NCBI RefSeq assembly: GCF_002754195.1
Contig: NZ_PEEU01000001.1
Location: 4,836,001 to 4,900,000, forward strand
DNA from: Flavobacterium sp. 9
GTDB taxonomy: Bacteria; Bacteroidota; Bacteroidia; Flavobacteriales; Flavobacteriaceae
Reading direction: 5' to 3'
Length of the DNA stretch: 64,000 bases
The notes beneath the pieces were generated by a model. The model did no database searches and was not told the origin of the DNA. It saw nothing but the letters and a program-made list of their open reading frames with translations. Position numbers and translations under genes: made by a program. Shown one piece after another: positions 34,993 through 44,660 of this stretch (position 1 is its first letter; each line of letters starts with the position of its first letter).

Positions 34993-35271
34993 TTAGTCTA
35001 GTTTGTTTTTTATATAATATTTACCATCCAAATCTTCATCAAAATCATCTATTTTAACTGGTTTTGGTTTTGGTTTATTAGCAATGGCCTTCTTTTTCCA
35101 CATCTCAAATTTTTCAAGAGGCATTTTCTTTTTCATGATTTCCAGAACTTCTTTTTCTGCTAATCCAAATTCTTTTTTTATGATTTCAAATGGATTTTTT
35201 TCTTCTAAAGCTAACGAAACAAGTCTTTCCGTTTGTTCCCAATTCAATTCTTTGCGGTTACTCTTTTTCAT
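34993..35271 (-). CDS. DUF2805 / TIGR03643-type small protein
   Basis: 92 residues from the ATG at 35271; a GTG lies just before. The sequence LNWEQTERLVSLALEEKNPFE then FGLAEKEVLEIMKKKMPLEKFEMW fits the DUF2805 family, a short conserved helix-turn-helix-like protein. The Lys/Pro tail (KPKPKPVKIDDFDEDLDG) is typical. Function unknown. Confidence 0.75.
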   Translation of the reverse strand: MKKSNRKELNWEQTERLVSLALEEKNPFEIIKKEFGLAEKEVLEIMKKKMPLEKFEMWKKKAIANKPKPKPVKIDDFDEDLDGKYYIKNKLD

Positions 35272-35390
35272 CACGTGAAAATTAATTCAAAATAGAGGTT
35301 AATGATTAATAGATTGATTTTCAATTTAAGTATCAATATTAATAAAAAAAATAATTACTTGGTGAGTTCAAGTACGTTTTTTTATTGTTT

Positions 35391-36218
35391 TTAACTGTTT
35401 TTTATAGATCTCGATTTTTGAAACGGAATTTTCAATAAATTTTTCAATTTATTGTTTTCTTCAGGCAGCATATGTGTGTCAACGCCATAGATTAATTTGT
35501 CTTTGGATAATGTTGTAAAAGTTCCAAAAAGACGATCCCAAACCGAAAATATGTTTCCGTAATTACTGTCTGTGTAAGGAACAACATAATGATGATGTAC
35601 TTTATGCATATTGGGAGAAACAATAAAATAACTCAGAAAAATATCTAGTTTATTTGGCAGCGAAATATTAGCGTGATTAAACTGCGTCGCTACAACTGAC
35701 AAGGTTTGGTACAAAAAGACCATCCACATTGGAGTTCCTACGATCAGAACCCCAAGAGTTGTAAATACAAAACGAATTACGCTTTCTCCCGGATGATGTC
35801 TGTTGGCAGTTGTTGTGTCAATCCACGTGTCTGTATGATGGACAATATGAAAACGCCACAGGAATTTTATTTTATGTTGAATATAATGCGGTAAATAAGC
35901 CCCGATTAAATCCAATAAAAGCAATCCGATTAAGGTATAAAGCAAAATTGGAATCTCCGGAAGCCATTGTAAAATTCCAAAATGATTTTCAGTTGTCCAC
36001 GATGCTGTTTTGATTAAGATAAAAGCCAGTAAAAAATTAATGATAATGGTTGTCAATGTCAGGAAAAAGTTGATTCCTGCATGATGCCATTTTTTATATT
36101 GCATCTGAAATAGGGGAAAGGTGTTCTCTATAATCCAGAAAAAAGTTATTCCTCCAACCAGAATTAAACTTCGATGTGCAGAGGGAATCGTACTGAAATA
36201 TGCAATTACTTCATTCAT
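35391..36218 (-). CDS. Fatty acid hydroxylase / sterol desaturase-like membrane protein
   Basis: 275 residues with about four membrane segments. The di-iron histidine clusters of the superfamily are present: HIVHHTD, NRHHPGE, and HKVHHHY. These enzymes hydroxylate or desaturate lipids; the substrate here (sterol-like, hopanoid, carotenoid or fatty acyl) cannot be told. Confidence 0.85.
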   Translation of the reverse strand: MNEVIAYFSTIPSAHRSLILVGGITFFWIIENTFPLFQMQYKKWHHAGINFFLTLTTIIINFLLAFILIKTASWTTENHFGILQWLPEIPILLYTLIGLLLLDLIGAYLPHYIQHKIKFLWRFHIVHHTDTWIDTTTANRHHPGESVIRFVFTTLGVLIVGTPMWMVFLYQTLSVVATQFNHANISLPNKLDIFLSYFIVSPNMHKVHHHYVVPYTDSNYGNIFSVWDRLFGTFTTLSKDKLIYGVDTHMLPEENNKLKNLLKIPFQKSRSIKNS

Positions 36219-36311
36219 AATACTTGAATTTAGAATAAAAATGAGAAAGAGAAAATCAAATATAAATATATCAGATTTTCTCTTTCAAAATAGAGTTACT
36301 TATAAAAGTAT

Positions 36312-36554
36312 TTATGCTTTTTTTACGAGACTAATTAGAAATAATAGCACCCATGCACCTCCAACGGCTATAATAATTTGCCAAAGCAATCCGCCGCCAC
36401 CAATACCGAGTCTTCCGGCAATCCAGCCACCAATGATTCCACCAACAATTCCAACGATGATATTACCAAGTAATCCAAAGCCTGCACCTTTCCAGATTTG
36501 GCCTGCTAACCATCCTGAAATGGCTCCTATAAGTAAAAAGTACAAAAATTCCAT
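36312..36554 (-). CDS. YeaQ/GlsB-type transglycosylase-associated membrane protein
   Basis: 80 residues, Gly-rich with three membrane helices: ISGWLAGQIWKGAGFGLLGN, VGIVGGIIGGWIAG. The family is small, often stress-induced, and its name is historical; no enzymatic role is shown. It lies next to aqpZ, same strand, 42 bp apart. Confidence 0.85.
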   Translation of the reverse strand: MEFLYFLLIGAISGWLAGQIWKGAGFGLLGNIIVGIVGGIIGGWIAGRLGIGGGGLLWQIIIAVGGAWVLLFLISLVKKA

Positions 36555-36595
36555 AGTGTTAAGTTTTTTAGTTATGATTTGATTTATAAAGGGGA

Positions 36596-37303
36596 TTAAG
36601 CTTCAGCGTGGTTTTGCAATAATGTTTTATAAATAAATCCGGCGACTATTGCTCCTAAAATTGGTGCTAGCCAAAATAACCAAACTTGAGATAAAGGTTC
36701 TCCTCCGGTAAAAATTGCTTGTGACAATGATCTTGCAGGATTTACTGAAGTATTGGTAATTGGAATACTGATTAAGTGAATTAAAGTCAAGGCTAAACCA
36801 ATTGCGATTCCTGCAAATCTTCCGTTTGCAAATTTATCTGTAGCGCCCAGAATTACCAATAAGAAGAATAATGTCAGAACAAACTCAGCTATAAATGCAG
36901 ATTGTAAAGAATATCCATCAGGAGAAAATGCGCCAAAACCATTTGAAGCAAAAGCTCCGGCTTTAGTATTATCAATTACATTTCCTGCTTTGCCTGACCA
37001 GATTATAAACAATGTTCCCGCAGCTGCTAATGCTCCAACACATTGCGAAATAATGTAAGGCAATAGATCTTTTGCCGGAAATCTTCCTCCAGCCCATAAA
37101 CCGAAAGATACAGCAGGATTAAAATGTCCGCCTGAGATATGTCCAACTGCATAAGCCATCGTTAATACGGTTAAACCGAAGGCCAAAGCAACACCAGCAA
37201 AGCCAATTCCCAGATTAGGAATGCCGGCAGCAAAAAGAGCGCTCCCGCAACCTCCAAAAACAAGCCAATAGGTTCCGAAAAATTCTGCAAATAATTTTTT
37301 CAT
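36596..37303 (-). CDS. aqpZ: Aquaporin Z
   Basis: 235 residues, six membrane helices. Both NPA loops are present: [10 protein letters not shown] and [28 protein letters not shown] is nearly the E. coli AqpZ sequence, giving a Phe/His/Thr/Arg-type selectivity filter for water. Moves water across the inner membrane in osmotic adjustment. Confidence 0.93.
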   Translation of the reverse strand: MKKLFAEFFGTYWLVFGGCGSALFAAGIPNLGIGFAGVALAFGLTVLTMAYAVGHISGGHFNPAVSFGLWAGGRFPAKDLLPYIISQCVGALAAAGTLFIIWSGKAGNVIDNTKAGAFASNGFGAFSPDGYSLQSAFIAEFVLTLFFLLVILGATDKFANGRFAGIAIGLALTLIHLISIPITNTSVNPARSLSQAIFTGGEPLSQVWLFWLAPILGAIVAGFIYKTLLQNHAEA

Positions 37304-37327
37304 AATAAAATAATTTAATGGTTAATG

Positions 37328-37684
37328 TTAAATAGTGTATTGGTAAGCCCAATACACGAAAATAATCTGTAAGAACAAACGTACAAATAAAATCCATTTT
37401 GGCAAGCCGAAACTTGCTTTTTTATTTTGAAACATGAATAAGTTAGCAGGAAATACAGCAATTAAGAGTACAATGATACCCCAAGCTGCTAATTTAGTCG
37501 TAGGATGAAACAGCAGAAGTATGCCAAGAATTATTTCGGCAGCTCCGCTTATGGTATTTATTAATTTAGGGTTTTTAAATGCGGGAGGAATGATTTTGAT
37601 ATACATTCCCGGTTTTCTAAAATGATTAAGTCCGGCAACTATATAAAGAAAAGCCATTAAATATAAATGCCAGGGTAGATTCAT
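37328..37684 (-). CDS. DoxX-like small membrane protein
   Basis: 118 residues, four membrane helices; VAGLNHFRKPGMYIKIIPP and ISGAAEIILGILLLF fit the DoxX/DoxD-like family. Function uncertain in bacteria. 24 bp before aqpZ in the same orientation, so may be co-transcribed with it. Confidence 0.75.
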   Translation of the reverse strand: MNLPWHLYLMAFLYIVAGLNHFRKPGMYIKIIPPAFKNPKLINTISGAAEIILGILLLFHPTTKLAAWGIIVLLIAVFPANLFMFQNKKASFGLPKWILFVRLFLQIIFVYWAYQYTI

Positions 37685-37771
37685 GATATCTTATTGTTTA
37701 TCACGAATTTATAAAAAAATTAACAATTATAACATTACAAGACGCTTTTTTTTCGTGTCTTGCAAATTAGG

Positions 37772-38668
37772 CTATTTTTTAGACTTGAAATTTACATTCA
37801 TAATAATTATCGCTAAAATAATTAATACAATTCCAACCCATTGAGAGAAGATAACTTGCTCATTTAATAAAACGTAAGCCATCATAACAGAAACCGGAAG
37901 TTCTAGTGCCGAAACAATACTTCCTAATCCAATTCCGGTTAACGGGAAACCTGCAGTCATTAACATAGGAGGAATAATAGTACCGAATAAAGCCAGTATA
38001 ATTCCCCATTTCATGAAAATCTCAAAGTTAAAAGGTGTAACCTGAGTTGCAAACGCAAATGAGAATACGATAATAGCTCCACCTAAAAGCATGTATAAGC
38101 TTCTTTGAGCAGACGAAATTTCAGTTGCAACACTATTTGCAGTAAACATAGTTGTAGTAAAAGATGCCGCCGCCAAAACTCCCCAAGCGATACCTCTCCA
38201 GTCTAATTGAATATCATTATGGATAATATTGGTTGCCAAAACAGTACCAATAAGTACAATAATTACGGCAATGACTTTTTGTTTTGAAGGTAATTTTTTT
38301 TCTAAAATCATTTCAAGTAAAACTCCCATCCAAACTGTTTGCATTAAAAGAACAATACCTATAGATACCGGAATGAATTTTACGGCTAAATAATAGAATA
38401 AACTTGTCATTCCTAATGAAGTTCCTGCAAGCATTAAGCTAAATATATTTTTTTTGGAAGCTTTTACAACTTTGTCTTTATGTTTTGCTTTTTGAAAAGC
38501 ATTGATCAATAAAATACCAATAATTCCAAGTATAAATTGAGATGTTGTTACTTCGGCAGTTGTATATCCTTCAGAATAGGCCATTTTTACGAAAGTAGCT
38601 AACATTCCGTAAGTTGTTGCTCCTATTGCAACTAAAAATACTCCCTTTAATACGTTGTTTTGTGACAT
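37772..38668 (-). CDS. EamA/DMT-family transporter
   Basis: 298 residues, ten membrane segments in two EamA repeats; the second repeat shows GSIVSALELPVSVMMAYVLLNEQV. These inner-membrane carriers export metabolites or amino acids. The substrate is unknown. Confidence 0.85.
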   Translation of the reverse strand: MSQNNVLKGVFLVAIGATTYGMLATFVKMAYSEGYTTAEVTTSQFILGIIGILLINAFQKAKHKDKVVKASKKNIFSLMLAGTSLGMTSLFYYLAVKFIPVSIGIVLLMQTVWMGVLLEMILEKKLPSKQKVIAVIIVLIGTVLATNIIHNDIQLDWRGIAWGVLAAASFTTTMFTANSVATEISSAQRSLYMLLGGAIIVFSFAFATQVTPFNFEIFMKWGIILALFGTIIPPMLMTAGFPLTGIGLGSIVSALELPVSVMMAYVLLNEQVIFSQWVGIVLIILAIIIMNVNFKSKK

Positions 38669-38701
38669 CTTATACTTGTTTGATTAAAAAAATAAAGCCG
38701 G

Positions 38702-38709
38702 CAAAGGTA
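38702..38709 (-). promoter_or_regulatory. -7 box of the EamA transporter gene
   Basis: TACCTTTG on the minus strand, ~34 nt before the ATG. Confidence 0.45.
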
Positions 38710-38830
38710 AGCTATTTTGTTTAAGAATTAGTAGAAAAAGGTTATAAACATTATTATCACTATGGTTTGAAGTCTAATTTTTATTCTAAAATTATGAATT
38801 TGATATAATTACCACCCGAATAAAAATAAG

Positions 38831-38862
38831 AAACCCATCAAAATCTAAATTTTGATGGGTTT
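38831..38862 (-). terminator. Terminator of the PPIase operon
   Basis: AAACCCATCAAAAT / ATTTTGATGGGTTT with a 4-nt loop, downstream of the minus-strand stop at 38892. Confidence 0.85.
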
Positions 38863-38891
38863 GACTTATATAAGATAAAATAAACTTGTTG

Positions 38892-40058
38892 TTATTTTAC
38901 AACAGGCTGATTTTGATATACTTCAATTTCGAAAATCAAAGTTGCATTTGGTGGAATTACTCCTCCGGCACCTTTTTCTCCGTAAGCTAAATTTGCAGGA
39001 AGAATGAATGTTGCTTTTTCTCCGTCAGTCATCATATCCAATGCTTCGATAAAACCAGGAATCATTCCGTCTTTTTTACCAACTTCAAAAGGAAACGCTT
39101 TGTATCCGCCTTGTGCATCTCTTGCGGCATTATATTGACCATAAGCTTTTGCTACACTTGGTAAACTGCTGTCAAAAAGATTTCCGTCTTCAAAATAACC
39201 TGCATAATGAAAGTAGATTGTAGATCCCGGAGCACCTTTTACACCACTTCCTTTTTTTGTAATTACATATTTTAAACCAGATGCAGTTGTAGTCGCTGCG
39301 GCTTTTGTTGCTGCAAAAGAAACGGCTTTTTCTGAAGCTGCTTTTTTAGTTAGTTCTTTTTGAGCCTCTAATTTTTGAGCTTCTATTTTTTTCTCAGCTT
39401 CTTTGTTTTTTTCATAATCGCTAAAAACTTTTACAGCATCAAATTTTTTGGCAGCAGCGCCTTTGCGTGTAATAACGATTTTTGTGATCACATCATCCTG
39501 AACAATTTTATTTACAACGTCCATTCCAGAAACTACATGACCAAAAATAGTATGTTTTCCGTTAAGCCATTGCGTGTCTTTGTGCGTGATAAAAAATTGA
39601 CTTCCGTTTGTTGCAGGTCCAGAATTAGCCATTGCTAAAATTCCGCCTTTATCAAATTTCAATTCAGGAACAAACTCATCTTTAAATGCATATCCCGGAT
39701 CTCCAGAACCATTTCCTTGCGGATCTCCACCCTGAATCATAAAGTCATTGATAACTCTGTGAAATTTTAATCCGTCATAAAAAGGCTTTCCTTTTTTGCT
39801 TTCAACTTTTACATAAGGGTTTTTACCTTCTGCCAAAGCGATGAAGTTTGCAACTGTTACTGGAGCTTTTACATATTCTAAAGTTAAAACAATGTCTCCT
39901 TTTGTAGTTGAAATAGTAGCAAAAATACCTTCACTAGGATTTGTTGCAGGAGCCGCTTTTGCTGTTGCAGGTTTTGGTTTTGCAACCAGTTTTTTTGGTG
40001 CTTGAGCTTGAATATTAGCTATCGCTAAGCAAAATAAAAATAGAAATTTAAATTTCAT
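38892..40058 (-). CDS. Dual-family peptidyl-prolyl isomerase (cyclophilin-FKBP fusion) 1
   Basis: 388 residues with a signal peptide ending near NIQAQ. Cyclophilin domain at ~45-205 (LKFHRVINDFMIQGGDPQGNG, GSQFFITH, NGKHTIFGHVV), a charged helical linker (~205-250), then an FKBP domain (TIYFHYAGYFEDGNLFDSS, GMIPGFIEALDMMTDGEKAT). Catalyses proline cis-trans isomerisation of exported proteins. Cyclophilin-FKBP dual immunophilins have been described from Flavobacterium. A 49-bp gap to paralogue 2. Confidence 0.92.
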   Translation of the reverse strand: MKFKFLFLFCLAIANIQAQAPKKLVAKPKPATAKAAPATNPSEGIFATISTTKGDIVLTLEYVKAPVTVANFIALAEGKNPYVKVESKKGKPFYDGLKFHRVINDFMIQGGDPQGNGSGDPGYAFKDEFVPELKFDKGGILAMANSGPATNGSQFFITHKDTQWLNGKHTIFGHVVSGMDVVNKIVQDDVITKIVITRKGAAAKKFDAVKVFSDYEKNKEAEKKIEAQKLEAQKELTKKAASEKAVSFAATKAAATTTASGLKYVITKKGSGVKGAPGSTIYFHYAGYFEDGNLFDSSLPSVAKAYGQYNAARDAQGGYKAFPFEVGKKDGMIPGFIEALDMMTDGEKATFILPANLAYGEKGAGGVIPPNATLIFEIEVYQNQPVVK

Positions 40059-40107
40059 AGTGTATCGAATTTAAGTCTGTAATAACGCTTTAAAGATAAG
40101 AATATTA

Positions 40108-41181
40108 TTACGGTTTCTCTAATAATTGTATTTCGAAAATAATATTAGCATTTGGCGGAATAACTCCTCCTGCTCCAGTTGCTCCATATGCTAAATGAGA
40201 CGGAATAAAAAGAACTGCTTTATCTCCAAAAGAAAGTTGCTCGATTCCTTCAATAAATCCTGGAATCATACCGTCTTTACGACCTGCCTGAAACGGAATT
40301 GGTTGGTATCCGTGTTGTTCTGCTCTTGCCTGATCAAACTTTCCATAAGCTTTATTAACTTCTTCTACACTTGAATCAAACAAAGTTCCGTCTTCTAAGA
40401 AACCAGAATAGTTAATGTAGATTTGAGTTCCTGCAGCTGGTTTTTTACCATTTCCTTTTTCAGTAATTACAAACTCTAAACCAGTAGTTGTTTTTGTCGC
40501 TTTTGGTCTTACAGAAGCCAAATAAGCTACTTTTTCTTTTTGAACACCGTCAAATTTGCTTTTTTCTTTTGCGATTTCAGAAAAATAATCGTGAAATACT
40601 TTTACAGCATCAAACTTCTTTGCAGCTTCACCATTTCTGATGATAGTTACGGTTACAATTTTATCGTCTTGTTTAACTTGATTTACAACTTCCTGACCTT
40701 TTTCTACAACGTGACCAAAAATAGTGTGTTTTCCGTTTAACCATGGAGTTTCAACATGTGTGATAAAAAATTGGCTGCTGTTTGTTCCAGGACCATTATT
40801 TGCCATCGCCAGAACTCCGCCTTTGTCAAATTTAAGATCTGTGATTTCATCTTTAAATCTGTAACCTGCATCTCCAGAACCAGTTCCTTCAGGATCTCCG
40901 GTTTGAATCATGAAATCTTCAATAACTCTGTGGAATTTTAATCCGTCATAAAAGTGTTTATTTTTTAAATAATCTTTTGTCACGAATTCATTTTTACCTT
41001 CGGCAAGAGTTACAAAGTTAGCTACCGTAATTGGAGCTTTTTTATAATCTAATTCTACAATAATATGTCCTTTATTAGTTTCAATATCAGCATATAAACC
41101 ATCAGGTAAATTGCTGTGTTCGTCTTTACAAGAATAAAATGAGGTAACGGCTAGTAGTAATAATAAAATACTTTTTTTCAT
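40108..41181 (-). CDS. Dual-family peptidyl-prolyl isomerase (cyclophilin-FKBP fusion) 2
   Basis: 357 residues. Lipobox TSFYSC (Cys ~18) makes this copy a lipoprotein. Same plan as paralogue 1: cyclophilin (KFHRVIEDFMIQTGDPEGTG, SSQFFITH, NGKHTIFGHVV) and FKBP (IYINYSGFLEDGTLFDSS, GMIPGFIEGIEQLSFG). The cyclophilin and FKBP active-site residues look intact. It lies 15 bp downstream of gldI. Confidence 0.92.
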   Translation of the reverse strand: MKKSILLLLLAVTSFYSCKDEHSNLPDGLYADIETNKGHIIVELDYKKAPITVANFVTLAEGKNEFVTKDYLKNKHFYDGLKFHRVIEDFMIQTGDPEGTGSGDAGYRFKDEITDLKFDKGGVLAMANNGPGTNSSQFFITHVETPWLNGKHTIFGHVVEKGQEVVNQVKQDDKIVTVTIIRNGEAAKKFDAVKVFHDYFSEIAKEKSKFDGVQKEKVAYLASVRPKATKTTTGLEFVITEKGNGKKPAAGTQIYINYSGFLEDGTLFDSSVEEVNKAYGKFDQARAEQHGYQPIPFQAGRKDGMIPGFIEGIEQLSFGDKAVLFIPSHLAYGATGAGGVIPPNANIIFEIQLLEKP

Positions 41182-41196
41182 TTTTAAAATGTTTTT

Positions 41197-41886
41197 TTAT
41201 GGGTTTATTGTATCTTTTTTAGCTTTAGGTGCCGGTTTTACGGCTAATGGTTTTGGCGTTGCAGGTGGTGGAGTTTGTCCTCCTGCAGTTTGCGCAGCGG
41301 GAGTTTGTCCTGCCGGAATTCCTGTTTTTGCTGCAGCAGGATCCGGTACAAAATTTCTAAGCGTAACCGTGCAAATTAATGATTGATTAGTACCAATTTT
41401 TTTGTTGTCTCCATGATATCCGTAAGCAATATGAGACGGAAACAAGAAAGTCACCGTTTCATTTTTATGCATCAGTTTAATACCATCGCGCAATCCCATC
41501 ATGATATCTTGTTTGTCTACATAATAAGTTTGCGGTCCAAGATCAGCTTCTGAATAAATAATATTGCCTTTTATATCTTTTACTTCCAAATTAAAATAAG
41601 CGATATCGCCTTTTCTAGGTGTTGCAAGATCGGTTTCATTTTTTTCATCATAAGAAAACCAATATCCTTTTCTGGTAGCAAAATATTTAGTTTTAGGATT
41701 GCTTTTGATTATTTTTTTGATAACCTCTTCTTCATTAGCAATTATTTTTTTGTTACGATCAACTGATTTTTTCATGAAAGTTCCCGAAGTCCTTGAAATA
41801 GGTCTTCTCGCATCTTCATGCTGTTTACAGCTAACCAGTAAAACAGCAAAAAGTAGGGTGTAAATGCTTGTTTTTAGGTAGTTCAT
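41197..41886 (-). CDS. gldI: Gliding motility lipoprotein GldI (FKBP-type PPIase)
   Basis: 229 residues, lipobox LLVSC (Cys ~20). FKBP domain at ~75-190 with DIAYFNLEVKDIKGNIIYSE, MMGLRDGIKLMHKNETVTFLFPSHIAYG. The Pro/Ala/Lys-rich C-terminal tail (~190-229) fits GldI. GldI is required for gliding and for the type IX secretion motor complex in F. johnsoniae, probably by helping secreted or membrane proteins fold. It sits 4 bp after the DHH gene. Confidence 0.85.
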   Translation of the reverse strand: MNYLKTSIYTLLFAVLLVSCKQHEDARRPISRTSGTFMKKSVDRNKKIIANEEEVIKKIIKSNPKTKYFATRKGYWFSYDEKNETDLATPRKGDIAYFNLEVKDIKGNIIYSEADLGPQTYYVDKQDIMMGLRDGIKLMHKNETVTFLFPSHIAYGYHGDNKKIGTNQSLICTVTLRNFVPDPAAAKTGIPAGQTPAAQTAGGQTPPPATPKPLAVKPAPKAKKDTINP

Positions 41887-41890
41887 GGGG

Positions 41891-42895
41891 TTATATGTTT
41901 AGTTTGGTTACTAAATTTTCAAATTTTGTCAAAGTTTCTTCCATCGAAACATCAGATCTTCCGCCGGCAGCATTGCTATGTCCGCCTCCGTTAAAATGAT
42001 CTCTCGCAAATTGGTTCACATCAAATCCTCCTTGCGAACGGAAAGAGATTTTGATTATTTTCTCGTCTTTATTTTCGATAAAAATAGCAGTAAAAAGAAT
42101 ACCTTTTATACTTAATCCATAATTTACGATTCCTTCAGTGTCACCTTTTACATAATTAAAAGAATCCAACTCAGCTTGAGTAAGCGAAGTATAAGAAGTT
42201 TTATGGTCCTCAAAAACTTTCATGTTCTGCAAAGCACGACCTAATAATTGCAAACGGCTGTAAGAACTATTGTCAAATAATAAAACCGGAATTTGAGTAT
42301 TTTCAACTCCCAGATCAATTAATTCAGCAATGATTCGGTGTGTATTTCCTGTTGTTCCCGGAAAGCGAAACGAACCTGAATCGGTCAAAATTCCTGTATA
42401 AATACACGTTGCAATTGTTTTGTCCAGATCTTCTTTTTTGCCTAAAAACGAAATGAAGTTATAAACCATTTCGCAAGTAGACCCAAATGTAGTATCAGAA
42501 TACATATAAGCAGCATAATCATCAGGTTTTTGATGATGATCAATCATGATAAATGGAGCCGTTAGCTTAGCCAAAGTATGTTCCATTTCGCCTGTACGAT
42601 GAAAAGCATTAAAGTCAAGCGTAAAAATCAACTCAGCTTCTTCTAATATTTTGGTGCAGTTTTCAGTATCTTTTTCGAATATTTTTACAGTTTCTGAGCC
42701 TGGTAACCAAGCTAGAAAATCAGGAAAATCGTTCGGTGCAATTACAGTTGCCTGATGCTTATTTTTTAGTAAAAAATGATATAATGCTAAGGTCGAGCCC
42801 ATAGCGTCTCCATCAGGACCTCTATGCGGAATTATGGCGATTTTCTTTGGGGTTGCGAGTAATAATTGTATCGCTTGAATATCTTGTATTTTCAT
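41891..42895 (-). CDS. DHH-family phosphoesterase, NrnA type
   Basis: 334 residues. DHH domain: HRGPDGDAMGSTLAL (first metal motif), DFNAFHRTGEME, and MIDHHQKPDD. C-terminal DHHA1 domain ends GGGHSNAAGGRS, which binds substrate. NrnA enzymes degrade nano-RNA and dephosphorylate pAp. It is the first gene of a block leading into gldI and the PPIases, with 4-bp spacing to gldI. Confidence 0.88.
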   Translation of the reverse strand: MKIQDIQAIQLLLATPKKIAIIPHRGPDGDAMGSTLALYHFLLKNKHQATVIAPNDFPDFLAWLPGSETVKIFEKDTENCTKILEEAELIFTLDFNAFHRTGEMEHTLAKLTAPFIMIDHHQKPDDYAAYMYSDTTFGSTCEMVYNFISFLGKKEDLDKTIATCIYTGILTDSGSFRFPGTTGNTHRIIAELIDLGVENTQIPVLLFDNSSYSRLQLLGRALQNMKVFEDHKTSYTSLTQAELDSFNYVKGDTEGIVNYGLSIKGILFTAIFIENKDEKIIKISFRSQGGFDVNQFARDHFNGGGHSNAAGGRSDVSMEETLTKFENLVTKLNI

Positions 42896-43229
42896 AGTGT
42901 GCGAATTTACATTTTTTTAATGTAATGTTGAAATCATTTTACAGATTAACACACTTTTATGTTGGTCGTTAATTGTGAAATGTAAAATGTGAAATGTAAA
43001 AGGGAATTGCGTTTGGAATTTGGAATTTAATTTTTGAGATTTAAATTTATACGCAGATGAAACGGATTCGCTAAAGCGAAAACGCGGATTTAAACTGATT
43101 TTTTGCGTGATTTTACCTTAATAAAATTAAAGTTCCAGAGGAACGATTTATTTTGTAGCAACGGATTTTAATCCGTTGAGAATTTGGGATTTGGAATTTA
43201 TTCTTTGGAATTTTTTAATATTTTGGAAT
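42896..43229. other. 335-bp gap with low-complexity repeats
   Basis: Contains GTGAAATGTAAAATGTGAAA and TTTGGAATTTGGAATTT runs and a GATGAAACGGATTCGC segment of the dispersed repeat type. No gene or clear terminator. Confidence 0.5.
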
Positions 43230-44474
43230 TTAAAAATTGGAGTTTAATCTTTGGTACAGCCTGAACTTCGCTCCTTTGACAATTTGTGATTTATAAATTC
43301 CCATAGAACCTGAAGAAAAGTAAGCGATAATACAAGCAATTGCAATGAAAATTCCGGGTTGAATTCCAAAGAGTTCCATGCCCATAATTGTACAGGCGAT
43401 AGGAGTGTGGGTCGCGCCCGAAAATACAGCAACGAATCCCAATCCTGCTAAAAACGCAATTGGCAACGGAATTATCAAGGATAAAGCACTTCCTAAAGTA
43501 GCGCCAACAAAAAATAACGGAGTTACTTCGCCACCTTTAAAACCTGCTCCTAAAGTAAAACCTGTAAACAGAATTTTCAATAAAAAATCATACCACGGAT
43601 TTGCATTCGAAAATGAATCTACAATTACAGGAACGCCTAATCCGGAGAATTTCGTAAGTCCGAAACCTGCAATTGCAATGGCAAGAATAATTCCGCCAAT
43701 AAAAGGACGCAACGGAGGATATTTTATATTTTTCGAAAAAAGCGAACCCCAAAAATGAGTACTTCTGGCGAATAACAAAGCCGAAAATCCGGATAAAATT
43801 CCAATTATAATTACATAGCCAATTGTCGGAATACTAAGTTCAGGAACAACCGGAATGCTATAATGTGTATGTTTTACATGCCAAAATTCTACGGTAAAAT
43901 AAGCTGCATAAGCCACTAGAAAAGATAAAATGATACTTTTAAGATTGATTTTGCTGAAATATAAAACTTCTAAAGCAAATATTGCGCCTGCCAATGGAGT
44001 TCCAAAAACAGAAGCAAAACCGGCACTAATTCCCAGAATAATTAAAATCTTTCTTTCGGAATTATCCAATTTAAAAATCTTAGTAAATTGATCTGCAATT
44101 GCTCCGCCCATTTGGACCGCTGTACCTTCGCGACCGGCTGAACCTCCAAATAAATGGGTAAGTAAAGTTCCTAAAAGTACTAAAGGAGCCATTTTTAGCG
44201 GAATCACTTTTTGAGGATTTTCGTATTCTTCAAGCAATAAATTATTGCCTTTTACGACAGATTCTCCCCAAAAATAATAACTCAAACCAACTAATAATCC
44301 ACCAAAAGGCAAAAGCCAGATAATCCAATCGTGGTGAATTCTAAATTGTGTTACAAATTCCAGAGAAACCAGAAAAAATGCTGATGCAGATCCTGATAAA
44401 ATCCCTATCAAAACACAAATGAGAATCCATTTGAAAATTGTCAGAAGTATTTGTTTTGGGGTTTGAGAAGTCAT
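43230..44474 (-). CDS. CLC-family anion antiporter, CLC-F (fluoride/proton) like
   Basis: 414 residues, ~11-12 membrane segments. The gating Glu motif GREGTAVQMGG is present. Where chloride CLCs have GSGIP there is VVKGNNLL (residues ~73-80), and a second Glu occurs in GGEVTPLFFVGATLG. The Asn at the former Ser position, GREGT rather than GREGP, and this acidic residue are features recalled for CLC-F fluoride exporters. A generic chloride channel annotation is the alternative. No fluoride riboswitch motif is visible upstream. Confidence 0.78.
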   Translation of the reverse strand: MTSQTPKQILLTIFKWILICVLIGILSGSASAFFLVSLEFVTQFRIHHDWIIWLLPFGGLLVGLSYYFWGESVVKGNNLLLEEYENPQKVIPLKMAPLVLLGTLLTHLFGGSAGREGTAVQMGGAIADQFTKIFKLDNSERKILIILGISAGFASVFGTPLAGAIFALEVLYFSKINLKSIILSFLVAYAAYFTVEFWHVKHTHYSIPVVPELSIPTIGYVIIIGILSGFSALLFARSTHFWGSLFSKNIKYPPLRPFIGGIILAIAIAGFGLTKFSGLGVPVIVDSFSNANPWYDFLLKILFTGFTLGAGFKGGEVTPLFFVGATLGSALSLIIPLPIAFLAGLGFVAVFSGATHTPIACTIMGMELFGIQPGIFIAIACIIAYFSSGSMGIYKSQIVKGAKFRLYQRLNSNF

Positions 44475-44498
44475 TAATTATTTAAGAGAAGTTTTTTC

Positions 44499-44652
44499 TG
44501 CCACGAATTTCACGAATTTTCGCGAATTTCTTCGTGTTTTTGCGGAATTTTTTGCCACAGATTGAATGGATTAAAAAGGATTTTTTTAGTAAATACTTAA
44601 AGCCATTTTTTGAAGACAAAAAAAATCGAGTTAATTCGTGAAATTCGTGGCA
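44499..44652. repeat. Inverted repeat of the GCCACGAATT type
   Basis: Perfect 20-bp arms TGCCACGAATTTCACGAATT at 44499-44518 and the inverse at 44633-44652, with ~110 bp between. It fills the gap between the CLC gene and the RidA gene. Confidence 0.8.
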
Positions 44653-44660
44653 AAAATAAA

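Noticed and set aside
44475..44660. Fluoride (crcB) riboswitch upstream of the CLC gene
   Set aside because: None of the conserved crcB-motif segments is visible on the minus strand.
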